Assembly (NCBI RefSeq): GCF_016888445.1
Contig: NZ_JAFEKF010000001.1
Location: 186,001 to 250,000 of the forward strand
Source: Marinomonas ostreistagni
GTDB lineage: Bacteria > Pseudomonadota > Gammaproteobacteria > Pseudomonadales > Marinomonadaceae
DNA: 64,000 nucleotides
Direction: 5' to 3'
The translations under genes were made by a program, and so were the position numbers. Within the stretch, counting starts at the first letter, position 1, and the number at the start of each line of letters is the position of its first letter. Shown here piece by piece: positions 44,234 through 53,340 of this stretch. The notes beneath the pieces were generated by a model, which saw only the letters and a list, made by a program, of their open reading frames with translations, did not search any database and was not told where the DNA came from.

Positions 44234-45259
44234 ATGGCAAAATTTATGAATAAAGTCTCTGGTCGACTGCCAAAAATGGGCAAGGGCATTACAGTCGGTG
44301 TGGTCGCAGCGGGCGTGTTGCTGACAGGTTTGGGCATGTACTGGAATTCAGAGCCCGACCAATTTAACGTGGTAAGCGAAGCGAAACAGCGCGCGCAACG
44401 CCTTAATCAAAACCCAGAACAGTTAGTAACGGGTTATGTGATGACCAACACGCTTTACACCTTAGTAGACACACTGTTGACCAAAAACGGTGGTTTTATC
44501 TCTAATGATATGTTGCCGCCGGGTGTGTTTATGGACAACATGCCTTCATGGGAATTTGGTGTCATGGTACAAGTGCGTGATTTGGCGCGTGGCCTGCGCA
44601 AAGAGTTTAGTCGTAGCCAGTCTCAGTCAACCGAAGACGAAAACCTGAAAATCGCCGAACCACAATATAACTTTGATACGCGTAGCTGGGCGCTCCCTTC
44701 GAGTGAAAGCGAATACCGCCGTGGTAACGATGAGCTACTTAAATACCTAGATCGTCTGGCAAGCCAACGCAGTAATGCGCAGTTTTATGCCCGTGCCGAT
44801 AACTTAGCAGATTACTTGTCAGATATGTCGACTCGTCTTGGCAGTCTGTCACAACGACTCTCTGCTAGCGTTGCCAAAGAGCGTGAAAACACGGATTTAG
44901 CAGGGGTTGCTAACGCTCGTCAATCGACTGCAAGCTCATCGGTTAAATACGTCAAAACACCGTGGCTTGAAGTGGATAATGTATTTTATGAAGCGCGTGG
45001 TGCTAGCTACGCGATGCTGCATATCTTAAAAGCGGTGGAAGTCGACTTTGCTAATACCTTAGAAGGTAAGAATGCGCTGGTTAGCCTACGTCAGATCATT
45101 CGTGAGCTTGAGGCGACTCAGCAGACCGTTTGGTCACCCATGATTCTAAACGGTAGTGGTTTTGGCTTACTGGCGAACCATTCTTTGGTCATGGCATCGT
45201 ACATGTCTCGTGCTAACGCACAAATGATCGATTTGATTCGTTTGCTAGAGCAAGGCTAA
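44234..45259 (+). CDS. DUF2333 family membrane protein
   Basis: This 341-residue protein has one N-terminal membrane span (ITVGVVAAGVLLTGLGMYW) and a long helical periplasmic domain, the DUF2333 pattern. ATG 44234 is preceded by TGGGAAC at 6-7 nt; a TTG at 44198 would overlap the lipoprotein gene. DUF2333 members are widespread in gammaproteobacteria with no settled function. Being downstream of a TPR lipoprotein suggests an envelope role. It ends 1 bp before the GNAT gene start. Confidence 0.8.
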   Translation: MAKFMNKVSGRLPKMGKGITVGVVAAGVLLTGLGMYWNSEPDQFNVVSEAKQRAQRLNQNPEQLVTGYVMTNTLYTLVDTLLTKNGGFISNDMLPPGVFMDNMPSWEFGVMVQVRDLARGLRKEFSRSQSQSTEDENLKIAEPQYNFDTRSWALPSSESEYRRGNDELLKYLDRLASQRSNAQFYARADNLADYLSDMSTRLGSLSQRLSASVAKERENTDLAGVANARQSTASSSVKYVKTPWLEVDNVFYEARGASYAMLHILKAVEVDFANTLEGKNALVSLRQIIRELEATQQTVWSPMILNGSGFGLLANHSLVMASYMSRANAQMIDLIRLLEQG

Positions 45260-45260
45260 C

Positions 45261-45758
45261 TTGAATCGCTCGCCCTCATTTGTGGTGCGTTTGGCTGAGA
45301 TTGCCGACGCACCACAAATCCTTTCTATCTTTTTGCAATCCGAAGCCCAAGCGGTATTTAAGACCGGAGTCAGTCTAGCGTCAGTGGTTGAGTGGCTAGA
45401 CAGTGCATCGCCAGAGCATCCTTTTTGGGTGGTTGAAGCCAATGCCGTTGTCGTTGGTTGGTGTGCATTAGAGCCGTTTTATGGTTTGCCTTCTTTAGTG
45501 GGCGCCCAAGAAATCGCCATCTATATCGATCAAGCGTTTCATGGTCAGGGGGCAGGTCGAAGTTTATTAGAGCACGTGATTAGCCAGCAAGCGTCATTGA
45601 AGCTTCACAGTTTAGTAGCCTATACCTTGGCCAATAATCAGGCTAGCCAAGCGTTTTTTAGTGCACAGGGATTTTCGCAATGGGGCTGCCTGCCACAACT
45701 GGCTCGAAGCCAGGGGCAGGTCTGTGATTTGCTGATGCTGGGGCGTCAACTGTCTTAG
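45261..45758 (+). CDS. GNAT-family N-acetyltransferase (phosphinothricin acetyltransferase-like)
   Basis: This 165-residue protein has the GNAT fold: FVVRLAEIADAPQILSIF at the N-terminus, AIYIDQAFHGQGAGRSLLEHVI with the acetyl-CoA Q-G-x-G-R loop, and YTLANNQASQAFFSAQGF. The pattern is like the Pat/PanM group. TTG 45261 starts directly after the DUF2333 stop with AAGG about 7 nt away, consistent with translational coupling. The substrate is not predictable. It ends 13 bp from the convergent dgt gene. Confidence 0.82.
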   Translation: MNRSPSFVVRLAEIADAPQILSIFLQSEAQAVFKTGVSLASVVEWLDSASPEHPFWVVEANAVVVGWCALEPFYGLPSLVGAQEIAIYIDQAFHGQGAGRSLLEHVISQQASLKLHSLVAYTLANNQASQAFFSAQGFSQWGCLPQLARSQGQVCDLLMLGRQLS

Positions 45759-45771
45759 CTTGGCTGCTACG

Positions 45772-47118
45772 TCATATGGGTTCAAAGACAGAACCAGAAC
45801 TTGGCACAAACAGGGTTTTGTAAATACGGCTGGCGTAATCGTCACTCATTGACGCCATATAATCGCAAATGATGCGATGGCCATTACCGCCAGCGTCAGA
45901 GATGTGTTGCCATTCTTTTGCCAATTCTTTAGGTAACAAACGCGCAGGATCGGCAGATAAAGCTTCAAACATCTCTAGCAACATTTGCTGACCTTTATAG
46001 ACTAAGATCTGTACCTCAGGGCGCTGGATAATATGACGCATCTCAAAGGCCTTAAGTACATCAAGGGCAGCACGCTCAGGGGCTGGGAGTTGTGCTTGGA
46101 AGCGCAGCAAAGGATGCTCGAAGTTCTCTTTCTCGACCACTAAGCAACGGGTGATAAACCAGCTCACCAAATCACCGATGGCTTTTTTACGCAGGTGACT
46201 TTGTTTGCTAAATAGCTGCGTTTCGATGCGTGCTAGATTATTTCGTAAAAAGTCTGAATCAATCGCCTTAAGCGCGGGTAACAGGTGTTGTTGCCACATG
46301 TCACGTGTGACCATGCCCAAGACGATGGCATCTTCTAGGTCGTGTACGCCATAGGCAATATCGTCAGCCAAATCCATAATAGTCGTATCAAAGGCGGCGT
46401 GCTGTGTACGCCCGTGGCGCTGGAATTCAGGACGAGTAACTTGCAAAAATTGCTCGCGATCCTCGTCACTAAATGGCGCTAAAATCCAGTCTAACAACGG
46501 TGCTTCTTCAGCATAAACACACTTTGGTGGGTGCCAATCTTGGGCCTTGTAATGGCGCAAGTTGGTCGGCTTTTCTGGATACTGACCCGCAACGGATTCG
46601 TATAAGGCAGGATATTTGAGTACCCCAAGCATAGTTCGACGCGAGACATCCATGCCAAACTCTTCAGAGTAAGAGCCACGCTTCCCTAGGATGCGCAGGG
46701 ATTGGCCATTACCTTCGAAGCCGCCATGCTCTGTCATCATAAAATTAAGTGCTACTTCGCCACCATGGCCAAAAGGCGGGTGGCCGATATCATGACTTAA
46801 ACAAATGGTTTCCATTAAAGAGTTGCTGGCCAACCAAGGTTGGAAGGGAGCTTGTTCATCGTGAGACGATTGCAAGTGATACACAATACCACCGCCAATT
46901 TGTGCCACTTCTAGTGAGTGGGTTAAACGTGTGCGGCTGTAGTCGTTTTGGCGAATGGCGAGGATTTGTGTTTTGGATTGCAGGCGGCGAAACGCTGCGC
47001 TGTGGATGATACGGGCGCGATCTCTTTGATAGACATCACGGTGATCGTTACTGCGTTCTTGTCGCGGGCCTGAGCGGCGAGCCATCCATTGAGATACATC
47101 GAAATTGTCTGTGGTCAT
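45772..47118 (-). CDS. dgt: Deoxyguanosinetriphosphate triphosphohydrolase-like protein
   Basis: dGTPase converts dGTP to deoxyguanosine and triphosphate. The 448-residue protein has the HD metal site with RLTHSLEVAQIG (His) and LSHDIGHPPFGHGGE (His-Asp), plus the third metal Asp in MDLADDIAYGVHDLEDAI. At 448 residues it is shorter than E. coli Dgt (505) but fits the type found in Pseudomonas and many other bacteria. The ATG at 47118 is used. Upstream is the divergent HTH-only protein, 111 bp away. Confidence 0.94.
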   Translation of the reverse strand: MTTDNFDVSQWMARRSGPRQERSNDHRDVYQRDRARIIHSAAFRRLQSKTQILAIRQNDYSRTRLTHSLEVAQIGGGIVYHLQSSHDEQAPFQPWLASNSLMETICLSHDIGHPPFGHGGEVALNFMMTEHGGFEGNGQSLRILGKRGSYSEEFGMDVSRRTMLGVLKYPALYESVAGQYPEKPTNLRHYKAQDWHPPKCVYAEEAPLLDWILAPFSDEDREQFLQVTRPEFQRHGRTQHAAFDTTIMDLADDIAYGVHDLEDAIVLGMVTRDMWQQHLLPALKAIDSDFLRNNLARIETQLFSKQSHLRKKAIGDLVSWFITRCLVVEKENFEHPLLRFQAQLPAPERAALDVLKAFEMRHIIQRPEVQILVYKGQQMLLEMFEALSADPARLLPKELAKEWQHISDAGGNGHRIICDYMASMSDDYASRIYKTLFVPSSGSVFEPI

Positions 47119-47229
47119 GCTTTGTATTCCTTCAAATACCCTAGTAGCAGTCTTTCATTAAAATACGATATAGGTCAATGTCTGGACCTAAGCTTAGCGG
47201 CATAATGTTTAGCGACATAAGGAAACATT

Positions 47230-47532
47230 ATGCTGAATACTCAACATCTCATCACATTTAGAACATTGGTTGAAACAGGAAGTTTCACGCAGACGGCACG
47301 TAAGTTGGGCTTAACTCAACCGGCGGTCAGTCAGCACATACAAAAACTAGAAAAAGGACTTGGGGAAGCGCTATTGATACGTCACGGTCGCTCGACAGAG
47401 TTAACCGAAGCTGGGGAAGTGTTGTACCAACATGTGATTGACCTAGGGCAGTGCTATGACAGCTTTATGGTCAAATGGGACGGCTATATGGCGAAGAAAA
47501 AGACGGCAGAGCCGTTGCGCACCAGTGCCTAG
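47230..47532 (+). CDS. HTH-only LysR-type protein
   Basis: This 100-residue protein has the complete LysR winged helix-turn-helix (FRTLVETGSFTQTARKLGLTQPAVSQHIQKLEKGLG, LLIRHGRSTELTEAG). It then has a short tail (VIDLGQCYDSFMVKWDGYMAKKK) instead of the usual 200-residue effector domain. ATG 47230 is preceded by AAGGAAACAT. No effector-domain remnant follows before the convergent cysH end, so it is a stand-alone or long-standing truncation rather than a fresh frameshift. The role may be DNA binding or dimer interference with CysB-like regulators. Confidence 0.85.
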   Translation: MLNTQHLITFRTLVETGSFTQTARKLGLTQPAVSQHIQKLEKGLGEALLIRHGRSTELTEAGEVLYQHVIDLGQCYDSFMVKWDGYMAKKKTAEPLRTSA

Positions 47533-47548
47533 AGCTGCGCTCTAGGCA
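47526..47548. terminator. Hairpin between convergent HTH gene and cysH
   Basis: TGCCTAGAGC pairs exactly with GCTCTAGGCA around loop TGC. It overlaps the stop codon of the HTH-only gene and precedes the cysH stop. There is no strong T-run on either side, so termination efficiency is uncertain. Confidence 0.5.
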
Positions 47549-47558
47549 GGTGTCGTGA

Positions 47559-48293
47559 TTATGCCTGTGCCGTTGGGATGATATTACCCACGTGCAGGCC
47601 ACACTCTTTGTGTTCGGACTCTTCCCACCACCAGCGGCCTTCGCGCTCGTGTTGGTTCGGTAGCACTGGACGTGTGCAAGGTTCACAACCGATGCTGATA
47701 AAGCCTTTTTGGTGTAGCTCGTTGAAAGGTACTTCAAATACTTTGATGTAGTTCCAAACGTCTTCAGAGCTCCAGTTTGCAAGTGGGTTGAACTTGTAAA
47801 GGGTATGCTCATCCGTGCTAAACGCACTGTCTTTTTCTGCAAAATCTAGTTGGTTACGTGTACCATGGCTTTGGTCTTTACGCTGCCCTGTAATCCACGC
47901 GTCTAAGGTCGCTAGCTTTTTGCGTAGCGGCGCCACTTTACGAATACCACAACACTCTTTATGTCCGTCTTCGTAGAAGCTGAATAAACCTTTTTCTTTG
48001 GTGAAGGCTTCAAGCTTTTCGGCATCCGGTGACATGATGTCAATGTTGATATTGTAGTGTTTACGCACTTGCTCGATAAAACGATACGTCTCAGCATGAA
48101 GGCGGCCAGTATCTAGCGAAAAGACGGTGACATCTTTTTTAGCTTTTACGGCCATGTCGATCAACACGACATCTTCTGCACCACTAAAGGAGATGGCAAT
48201 GTTGTCGAATTCTTTTAGAGCACTGTGAATGATCTTCTGCGCTTCGTCAGCCTTATGGCTGGCGACGAAAGCGTCTAAGTCAAAGTTAGACAT
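47559..48293 (-). CDS. cysH: Adenylylsulfate (APS) reductase, CysH family
   Basis: This 244-residue sulfonucleotide reductase makes sulfite in assimilatory sulfate reduction. It has the PP-loop [16 protein letters not shown], the catalytic C-terminal ECGLH (Cys231) and four Cys at 114/115 (KECCGIRK) and 203/206 (GCEPC). The CC/CxxC quartet binds 4Fe-4S and marks the APS-using type, as in Pseudomonas and plants, and not the PAPS-using E. coli type. ATG 48293 is chosen over TTG 48302 because AGGA lies 9 nt upstream of it. Confidence 0.94.
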   Translation of the reverse strand: MSNFDLDAFVASHKADEAQKIIHSALKEFDNIAISFSGAEDVVLIDMAVKAKKDVTVFSLDTGRLHAETYRFIEQVRKHYNINIDIMSPDAEKLEAFTKEKGLFSFYEDGHKECCGIRKVAPLRKKLATLDAWITGQRKDQSHGTRNQLDFAEKDSAFSTDEHTLYKFNPLANWSSEDVWNYIKVFEVPFNELHQKGFISIGCEPCTRPVLPNQHEREGRWWWEESEHKECGLHVGNIIPTAQA

Positions 48294-48394
48294 AGGTTTC
48301 AATCCTGCTATTGATCAAATTGGCAGTACCTTACCAAGTTCAACGGCATAGATAAAATACATTTGCCGCCTAACCTTATAATGCATAAGGTCTA

Positions 48395-49042
48395 TCAGCG
48401 AGAATGATTTTCAATCGCCTGATAGAGGCCGAAAATAATGCCAGCCGTGACCCCCCAGATACGTAAACCCTCGAAGTGAATCTCAAAGAAGCCGCGTTTT
48501 AAGGCGCCAATTTCTCGCTCAACATAACGAAAGTTTCTTGGGTCTAGCAGATGCTGGAGTGGTACCCAATGCACACTATCGACTTCGTCGACGCTTAAGC
48601 TAAGCTCGCTTAAGCGGATCACTTCGGCGACCACGGGTTGAATACAAAATCCCGAAATCGAGCAGTATTCGCCCAGTTGGCCGAGCAAATCAAAGCAATC
48701 CGGTGTTAGGCCAACTTCTTCCATGGTTTCACGCAGGGCTGTGTACTGGATGCTGGCGTCTTCAGGGTCATGCTTGCCACCTGGGAAGGCGATCTGGCCA
48801 GGATGATTGCGCATATGGAGTGCGCGTTGGGTCAAGAGTACTTGCAGCTGGTCAGTGTGGGGGCAGTGATAAATAGGGATTAACACAGCTGCCGCACGGT
48901 AATCATGATGATAGGCCTGCGGCGCGATGTGTTGATCAGGATTGTAGATTTGCGTTTCTTGGTAGTGATTTAAGGCCGTACGAATCTCGTCAATCGTGGG
49001 ATCGAGTGGGCGAGATTCGAGGAAACGCGTGACATGCTTCAT
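48395..49042 (-). CDS. Nudix hydrolase, CoA pyrophosphatase-type (NudL-like)
   Basis: This 215-residue Nudix protein has the extended Nudix box in GGKHDPEDASIQYTALRETMEEVGL and the CoA-type upstream motif AAAVLIPIYHCPH then LLTQRALHMRNHPGQIAFPGG. This fits NudL/YeaB, which cleaves coenzyme A to phosphopantetheine and 3',5'-ADP. ATG 49042 is preferred to TTG 49048. It begins 7 bp after the pabB stop on the same strand, so the two are likely cotranscribed, as with yeaB-pabB in E. coli. Confidence 0.9.
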   Translation of the reverse strand: MKHVTRFLESRPLDPTIDEIRTALNHYQETQIYNPDQHIAPQAYHHDYRAAAVLIPIYHCPHTDQLQVLLTQRALHMRNHPGQIAFPGGKHDPEDASIQYTALRETMEEVGLTPDCFDLLGQLGEYCSISGFCIQPVVAEVIRLSELSLSVDEVDSVHWVPLQHLLDPRNFRYVEREIGALKRGFFEIHFEGLRIWGVTAGIIFGLYQAIENHSR

Positions 49043-49049
49043 GGCCAAA

Positions 49050-50441
49050 TTACTTCAAAAATTGTGTCTCTAAAGTATGAGTTAATTTGCCTATTTTGGT
49101 AAAGGTTTCTTGATACTCTTCAGCACAAATAGAATCCGCGACCAGCCCGCCACCAGCCCAGCAATGCATGCGCTCACCATCGGCGATCATGGTGCGGATG
49201 GTGATACTGGAATCCATTTGACCATTAGCACCAAAATATACGAACGAGCCGCAGTAAACGCTGCGCTCATGGGGCTCAAGTTCGTCAATGATTTGCATCG
49301 CACGCACTTTAGGCGCACCAGTGATCGAGCCGCCAGGGAAGCTTTCTTGAAACACTTTGATGGTATCAGCCGGTGTGGCAACGCGGCCTTCTACAGTAGA
49401 CACCATGTGATGGACATTGGCGTAGCTTTCTAGAGCGAAAAGTTTAGGTACACGAATACTGCCAGTCAGGCAGTTTTTGCCAAGGTCGTTGCGCAAAAGG
49501 TCAACGATCATAAGGTTCTCGGCACGATCTTTTTCTGAGTTGAGTAACTCGTCGGCCAGTGCTTTATCTTGCTCGGGCGTCTCACCGCGGGGGCGCGTAC
49601 CTTTAATCGGCTTAGATTCCACACGGTTATCATAGCTTTGAATAAAACGCTCTGGTGAGTGTGACAGCACTGCGCGCCCATCAGGCAGTACCATGTATGC
49701 GCCAAATGGCGTCGGACAAGCCGCTTTTAGAGCTTGGTAGGCTTGCCAAGTTTGACCTTGGTAAGGCGCGCTGAAGCGCTGTGTTAGGTTTACTTGGTAA
49801 CAGTCACCGGCTTGAATATAGTCTTGTACTTTTTGAAAACGCTCGGCATATTCTGCCGCCGTCATGTTGGCCTCAAACGCAGCGTTTAATGCAAACGGTT
49901 GCGCTAAAGTCTGATCGTCCTCTTGGCCTAACAAATCGAGTAGCGTTTGCTCATCGAATTGACTCCACGGCGTGATGACCAGTTGTGTTTGCTGCTGCTG
50001 ATGATCGGTTACGATGGCCCAGCCATAAAGGCCCATCAGAATAGTGGGAAGATTAACGTCTTCGATCACTGTTTGCGGCAGTTGTTCTACGTAGCGTCCT
50101 GCTTCATAGCCATAATAGCCAAGTAAACCACCGTTAAAAGGCACTTGGGTGTCATTGGCCCATGGCTGGCAAGTCATTTGCGCGACTAACTCAGTTAGGA
50201 TATCCAGCGGCTGCTCAGCGTCGATCTGTACCACAGGTTCGACAAACCAATGAAGCTGGCAATGAGCGCCTTGGGCTTCCAGCATCGCAAGCGGTGCCGC
50301 ACTGAGAATATCAAAGCGTGTATCCTTAAAGTGCGGATGATTACTGTCCAGTAATGTTGGGTATGGAAGATGACTGAACTTTGGGAACAGAGTTGCTAAT
50401 GAGCTTTCATAAGGCAAACTAATGAGTTTGACTTCTGCCAT
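49050..50441 (-). CDS. pabB: Aminodeoxychorismate synthase component I
   Basis: PabB makes 4-amino-4-deoxychorismate in folate synthesis. The 463-residue protein has the chorismate-binding fold with DCYQVNLTQRF, KPIKGTRPRG (the Lys in PIKGT marks PabB rather than TrpE), MIVDLLRNDLGKN and FPGGSITGAPKVRAM. ATG 50441 is used over GTG 50453. It is upstream of the Nudix gene and divergent from the alpha/beta hydrolase gene. The PabA amidotransferase subunit is not in the window. Confidence 0.95.
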   Translation of the reverse strand: MAEVKLISLPYESSLATLFPKFSHLPYPTLLDSNHPHFKDTRFDILSAAPLAMLEAQGAHCQLHWFVEPVVQIDAEQPLDILTELVAQMTCQPWANDTQVPFNGGLLGYYGYEAGRYVEQLPQTVIEDVNLPTILMGLYGWAIVTDHQQQQTQLVITPWSQFDEQTLLDLLGQEDDQTLAQPFALNAAFEANMTAAEYAERFQKVQDYIQAGDCYQVNLTQRFSAPYQGQTWQAYQALKAACPTPFGAYMVLPDGRAVLSHSPERFIQSYDNRVESKPIKGTRPRGETPEQDKALADELLNSEKDRAENLMIVDLLRNDLGKNCLTGSIRVPKLFALESYANVHHMVSTVEGRVATPADTIKVFQESFPGGSITGAPKVRAMQIIDELEPHERSVYCGSFVYFGANGQMDSSITIRTMIADGERMHCWAGGGLVADSICAEEYQETFTKIGKLTHTLETQFLK

Positions 50442-50532
50442 AATGGGAACCACGTAAGTTAGAAATTGTATTAAAGCGTTTTCAGGGCGACATTTTACCC
50501 TGAAAAAAGCGATTGAGTGGGAAAGAATTAAA

Positions 50533-51408
50533 GTGTTTGCGACAAAATTTTTACCAAGGCCGGATTCTGAGCTGGCTTACCATCTGATTGAAATACCGAA
50601 TAGCAAAACCGATCGTGCCTGCGTCATGATTCATGGGGCAGGCGTCGCTGGGCAATTGACCTACGAGCCAATGCTTGAACACCTCAATTATTGGCGTTGG
50701 GTGCTGGTGCCAGATTTAAATGGTATGGGAGAGTCGTATTTTCAAGGACAACAAGAAGCGCCAGTAACGATTGAAAGCTTATCAGCTGATATTCAAGCAC
50801 TGTTAGCGCACTTAAACTGGCAGCAATTTGATCTGATCGGGTATTCCTTGGGCGGCTTGGTGGCGCTGCATGTGCAAGCTCATTTAGCCAATGCGGCGCA
50901 ACAGGCTCGACGTCTTGTATTGATGGAACCTGCTTCTTTAGAGCGCGAGTGTGAAGAGACGCTCGCTAAAGTTCGTCAGCGCTATCGCAAGGCTTCACAA
51001 ACCATTCGTGAGACCGGTGATGTAGAGCTTGGCATTGCCCATTTTATGGATGGTGTGTCGCCTAACCGTCGTAAACACCCTGTAGCTGAGCAGATGACCC
51101 AAAGCCGTTTGGCACATCGTCCGATTGGCTTTAGTTATGCACTGGATGCGGTGACAGATTGGGCTGAGCGTGTCTACCAAACACCTGAACTGCGTACAGA
51201 GTTATTCGAAGCAGCACCACAAGTATTGTTGTTCTCAGGCGCGTTGAGTCATGAATTGCTGCGTCAGCACTACGATGTATTAGCCGAGCGCTACCCAGCT
51301 TGGCAGCATGTCTCTGTGTCGGGCTGTGATCACTCGCTGCCATTTCAAAAGCCACGACAAATTGCCCGTCATGTGGCGCAGTGGCTAGAGAAATGCGATG
51401 GGGCGTAA
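50533..51408 (+). CDS. Alpha/beta hydrolase
   Basis: This 291-residue hydrolase has oxyanion motif IHGAGVAGQLTYEPML, nucleophile elbow GYSLGGL (Ser near residue 118) and catalytic His in GCDHSLPFQKP. GTG 50533 lies 7-8 nt after GGGAAAG. There is no signal peptide. Its substrate is unknown, and family members range from esterases to C-C hydrolases. It is not linked by overlap to any neighbour and is followed by the DUF5610 gene with its own ribosome site. Confidence 0.83.
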   Translation: MFATKFLPRPDSELAYHLIEIPNSKTDRACVMIHGAGVAGQLTYEPMLEHLNYWRWVLVPDLNGMGESYFQGQQEAPVTIESLSADIQALLAHLNWQQFDLIGYSLGGLVALHVQAHLANAAQQARRLVLMEPASLERECEETLAKVRQRYRKASQTIRETGDVELGIAHFMDGVSPNRRKHPVAEQMTQSRLAHRPIGFSYALDAVTDWAERVYQTPELRTELFEAAPQVLLFSGALSHELLRQHYDVLAERYPAWQHVSVSGCDHSLPFQKPRQIARHVAQWLEKCDGA

Positions 51409-51486
51409 AAAACTGTTATTTTTTGCTAAAGTTATTTTAATATTGGTCGATAATTGAACAAAGGTTCAATCTATCTGGAGGAAGTT

Positions 51487-52749
51487 ATGTCTGATCCATT
51501 AAAGGGTTTAGGCGACTTAAATACGGCTTTTTTACCTCGACGGTCGCCCGCTGAGAATATGCTAGCGTCACCGCAAGGGCTGCAAAACCGCGGGGTGGAT
51601 GGCTACAGTCCAGGTACGTCTATGTCTACGCGGTCATTGAGTGTCGTACAGCAGTCGATGTCCGCACGCTTGCAAGCGAGCTTTGCCACGCCTAATGCCA
51701 ATGCCGCTGAACAAGCGCAAACATCTGCTAGCAAAAATCAAAATGATTTTTCGCCTGATAAAGTCGCACAGCGTATCTTGTCTCATATTGGCAATTATAT
51801 GGAAAAACTGCAGCAAGAAGGTGCGGATAACGAGCGCCTCAGTTCGGTATTCGATACGGCTAAGTCCGCGGTTGCCCAAGGCATGGCTGATGCCAGCGAG
51901 AAGTTAGAGGCGCTAGGCTGGCTAACAACCGGTGTCCAGCAAGGTATTGATGACACGCAAGCGCTGATTGATGACGGCTTTGAATCCCTCGATAAAATGT
52001 TTTTGCAGTCTGCTGAGACCGTCATGCAAGCGTCTATGCAGACACAGCAAAGTTATCAGCGTGAAGACTATTCACAGATTCAGATGACGACCCAAGAAGG
52101 GGATGTTGTGAGCGTGAATCTGTATGCGCTACAGGCTAGTGCTCAAGGGCAAGCTGCGGCAATGGATGAAAATGGTGTCAGCTTTGTACGTTACGAAAGC
52201 TCGAGCCAGTCGTTTGCCTTCGACTTTAGTGTAGAAGGCGATTTGAACGACGATGAGCGTGCTGCGATCCAGCAAATGATGCAGTCTGTTGGCCAAGTCT
52301 CAGATTTATTTTACGACGGAGATGTCGCTGGCGCCTTGCAAAAAGGGTTGGATATGGGCTTCGATGCCTCCCAATTAGCATCTTTCTCTATGAGTCTGTC
52401 ATCGACGCAAACGATGCGTTCATCGCAAGCAGTGTCTGCCTATGGTCAAGGGGCTGGCTCGGGAATGCGTTCGATTCAGGAACCGTTGGCTGATTACCGA
52501 GAAGCGCTGGAAGATACCATACAAAAAGCGTCAGAAATCTTCACAGATTTCCGCGATGTGGTGGATTCAGTGATGGGCAACATCATGACCATGCGAGAAG
52601 AGCAAGAGCAGAAAATGGATGATATGCAACAGATGTTTGCCTATCAAAGAGAAATGATTGATCGCATCAGTCAGTGGTTAATGCCAGACGCAGAGCAAGC
52701 CACTAACGATAGCCGTGAGGTTGAGAGCAACCAAACCAGTAATGCCTGA
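51487..52749 (+). CDS. DUF5610-like protein, low-complexity, unknown function
   Basis: This 420-residue protein lacks a signal peptide or membrane span. Residues about 85-190 (FSPDKVAQRILSHIGNYMEKLQQEG to DDTQALIDDGFESLDKMF) resemble DUF5610 as found in Pseudomonas relatives. The remainder is Gln/Ser/Met-rich and helical. The C-terminal 60 residues form an amphipathic helix (EEQEQKMDDMQQMFAYQREMI). ATG 51487 has an excellent ribosome site (GGAGGAAGTT); a TTG upstream at 51454 is less likely. It lies 84 bp before the pseudopilin genes. A motility or surface role is only a guess. Confidence 0.7.
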   Translation: MSDPLKGLGDLNTAFLPRRSPAENMLASPQGLQNRGVDGYSPGTSMSTRSLSVVQQSMSARLQASFATPNANAAEQAQTSASKNQNDFSPDKVAQRILSHIGNYMEKLQQEGADNERLSSVFDTAKSAVAQGMADASEKLEALGWLTTGVQQGIDDTQALIDDGFESLDKMFLQSAETVMQASMQTQQSYQREDYSQIQMTTQEGDVVSVNLYALQASAQGQAAAMDENGVSFVRYESSSQSFAFDFSVEGDLNDDERAAIQQMMQSVGQVSDLFYDGDVAGALQKGLDMGFDASQLASFSMSLSSTQTMRSSQAVSAYGQGAGSGMRSIQEPLADYREALEDTIQKASEIFTDFRDVVDSVMGNIMTMREEQEQKMDDMQQMFAYQREMIDRISQWLMPDAEQATNDSREVESNQTSNA

Positions 52750-52833
52750 TCTTAGCGGTTAATGAATGTTAGTAAGCAAGGAGGCTTACTCACATTCTGT
52801 TAGTGTTTTTAAAAAAGACATAAGGAGTGTGTC

Positions 52834-53340
52834 TTGAAGATATCTTACCACGCGTTTTCCCTAGTCGAAGTGCTGGTCGTCATTGTGCTGTTAAGCATGG
52901 CAGCGGCCGCTTTTCGAGCCACGGGCATGACACAAATGTTCCGTTCATGGTCCCTAGAACATACCTTAAGTGAGCAAAGCCAAACCCTCTTACGGGGAAT
53001 TGAACGCGCCCGTACTCTTGCCATCAGTAGTGGTCAATCCGTAATGTTGTGTGGCGGGCGTGCCTGTAATGGCGCATGGTCGGACGCGCTTTATTTGACC
53101 TACGCCACAGGTGGAACCCCACTTTGGCGTAAAGAGTTTGCCGCCCAGACACGCATAAACTGGCAAGGATTTCCCCAGCAACGAGACTACATTGAGTTTT
53201 TGCCAACAGGTCTTGCCAGCTATCAAAACGGCTCTTTTTATATCTGCTTAGAGCAGTCTCACGCGCAACGAGTCATTATTAATCAAAGTGGTCGTGCCTA
53301 CCTTGATGCGCCCAATTACGCTGCCAAGGAGTGTCTGTGA
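52834..53340 (+). CDS. GspH/FimT-type minor pseudopilin
   Basis: This 168-residue protein starts at TTG 52834 with AAGGAG 6 nt upstream. It has a type IV prepilin signal: short basic leader, then HA/FSLVE with Ala at the cleavage site instead of Gly, Glu at +5, and a hydrophobic helix (VLVVIVLLSMAAAAF). The body follows the GspH/FimT pattern, with a TLLRGIERARTLAISSGQSVMLCGG segment. It is the first of four linked pseudopilin-like genes, and its stop overlaps the next gene's leader. Confidence 0.85.
   Translation: MKISYHAFSLVEVLVVIVLLSMAAAAFRATGMTQMFRSWSLEHTLSEQSQTLLRGIERARTLAISSGQSVMLCGGRACNGAWSDALYLTYATGGTPLWRKEFAAQTRINWQGFPQQRDYIEFLPTGLASYQNGSFYICLEQSHAQRVIINQSGRAYLDAPNYAAKECL

Noticed and set aside
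47532-47558. Remnant of a LysR effector domain after the HTH-only gene
   Set aside because: Only 26 bp separate its stop from the convergent cysH stop, occupied by a hairpin, so no decayed domain can be there.
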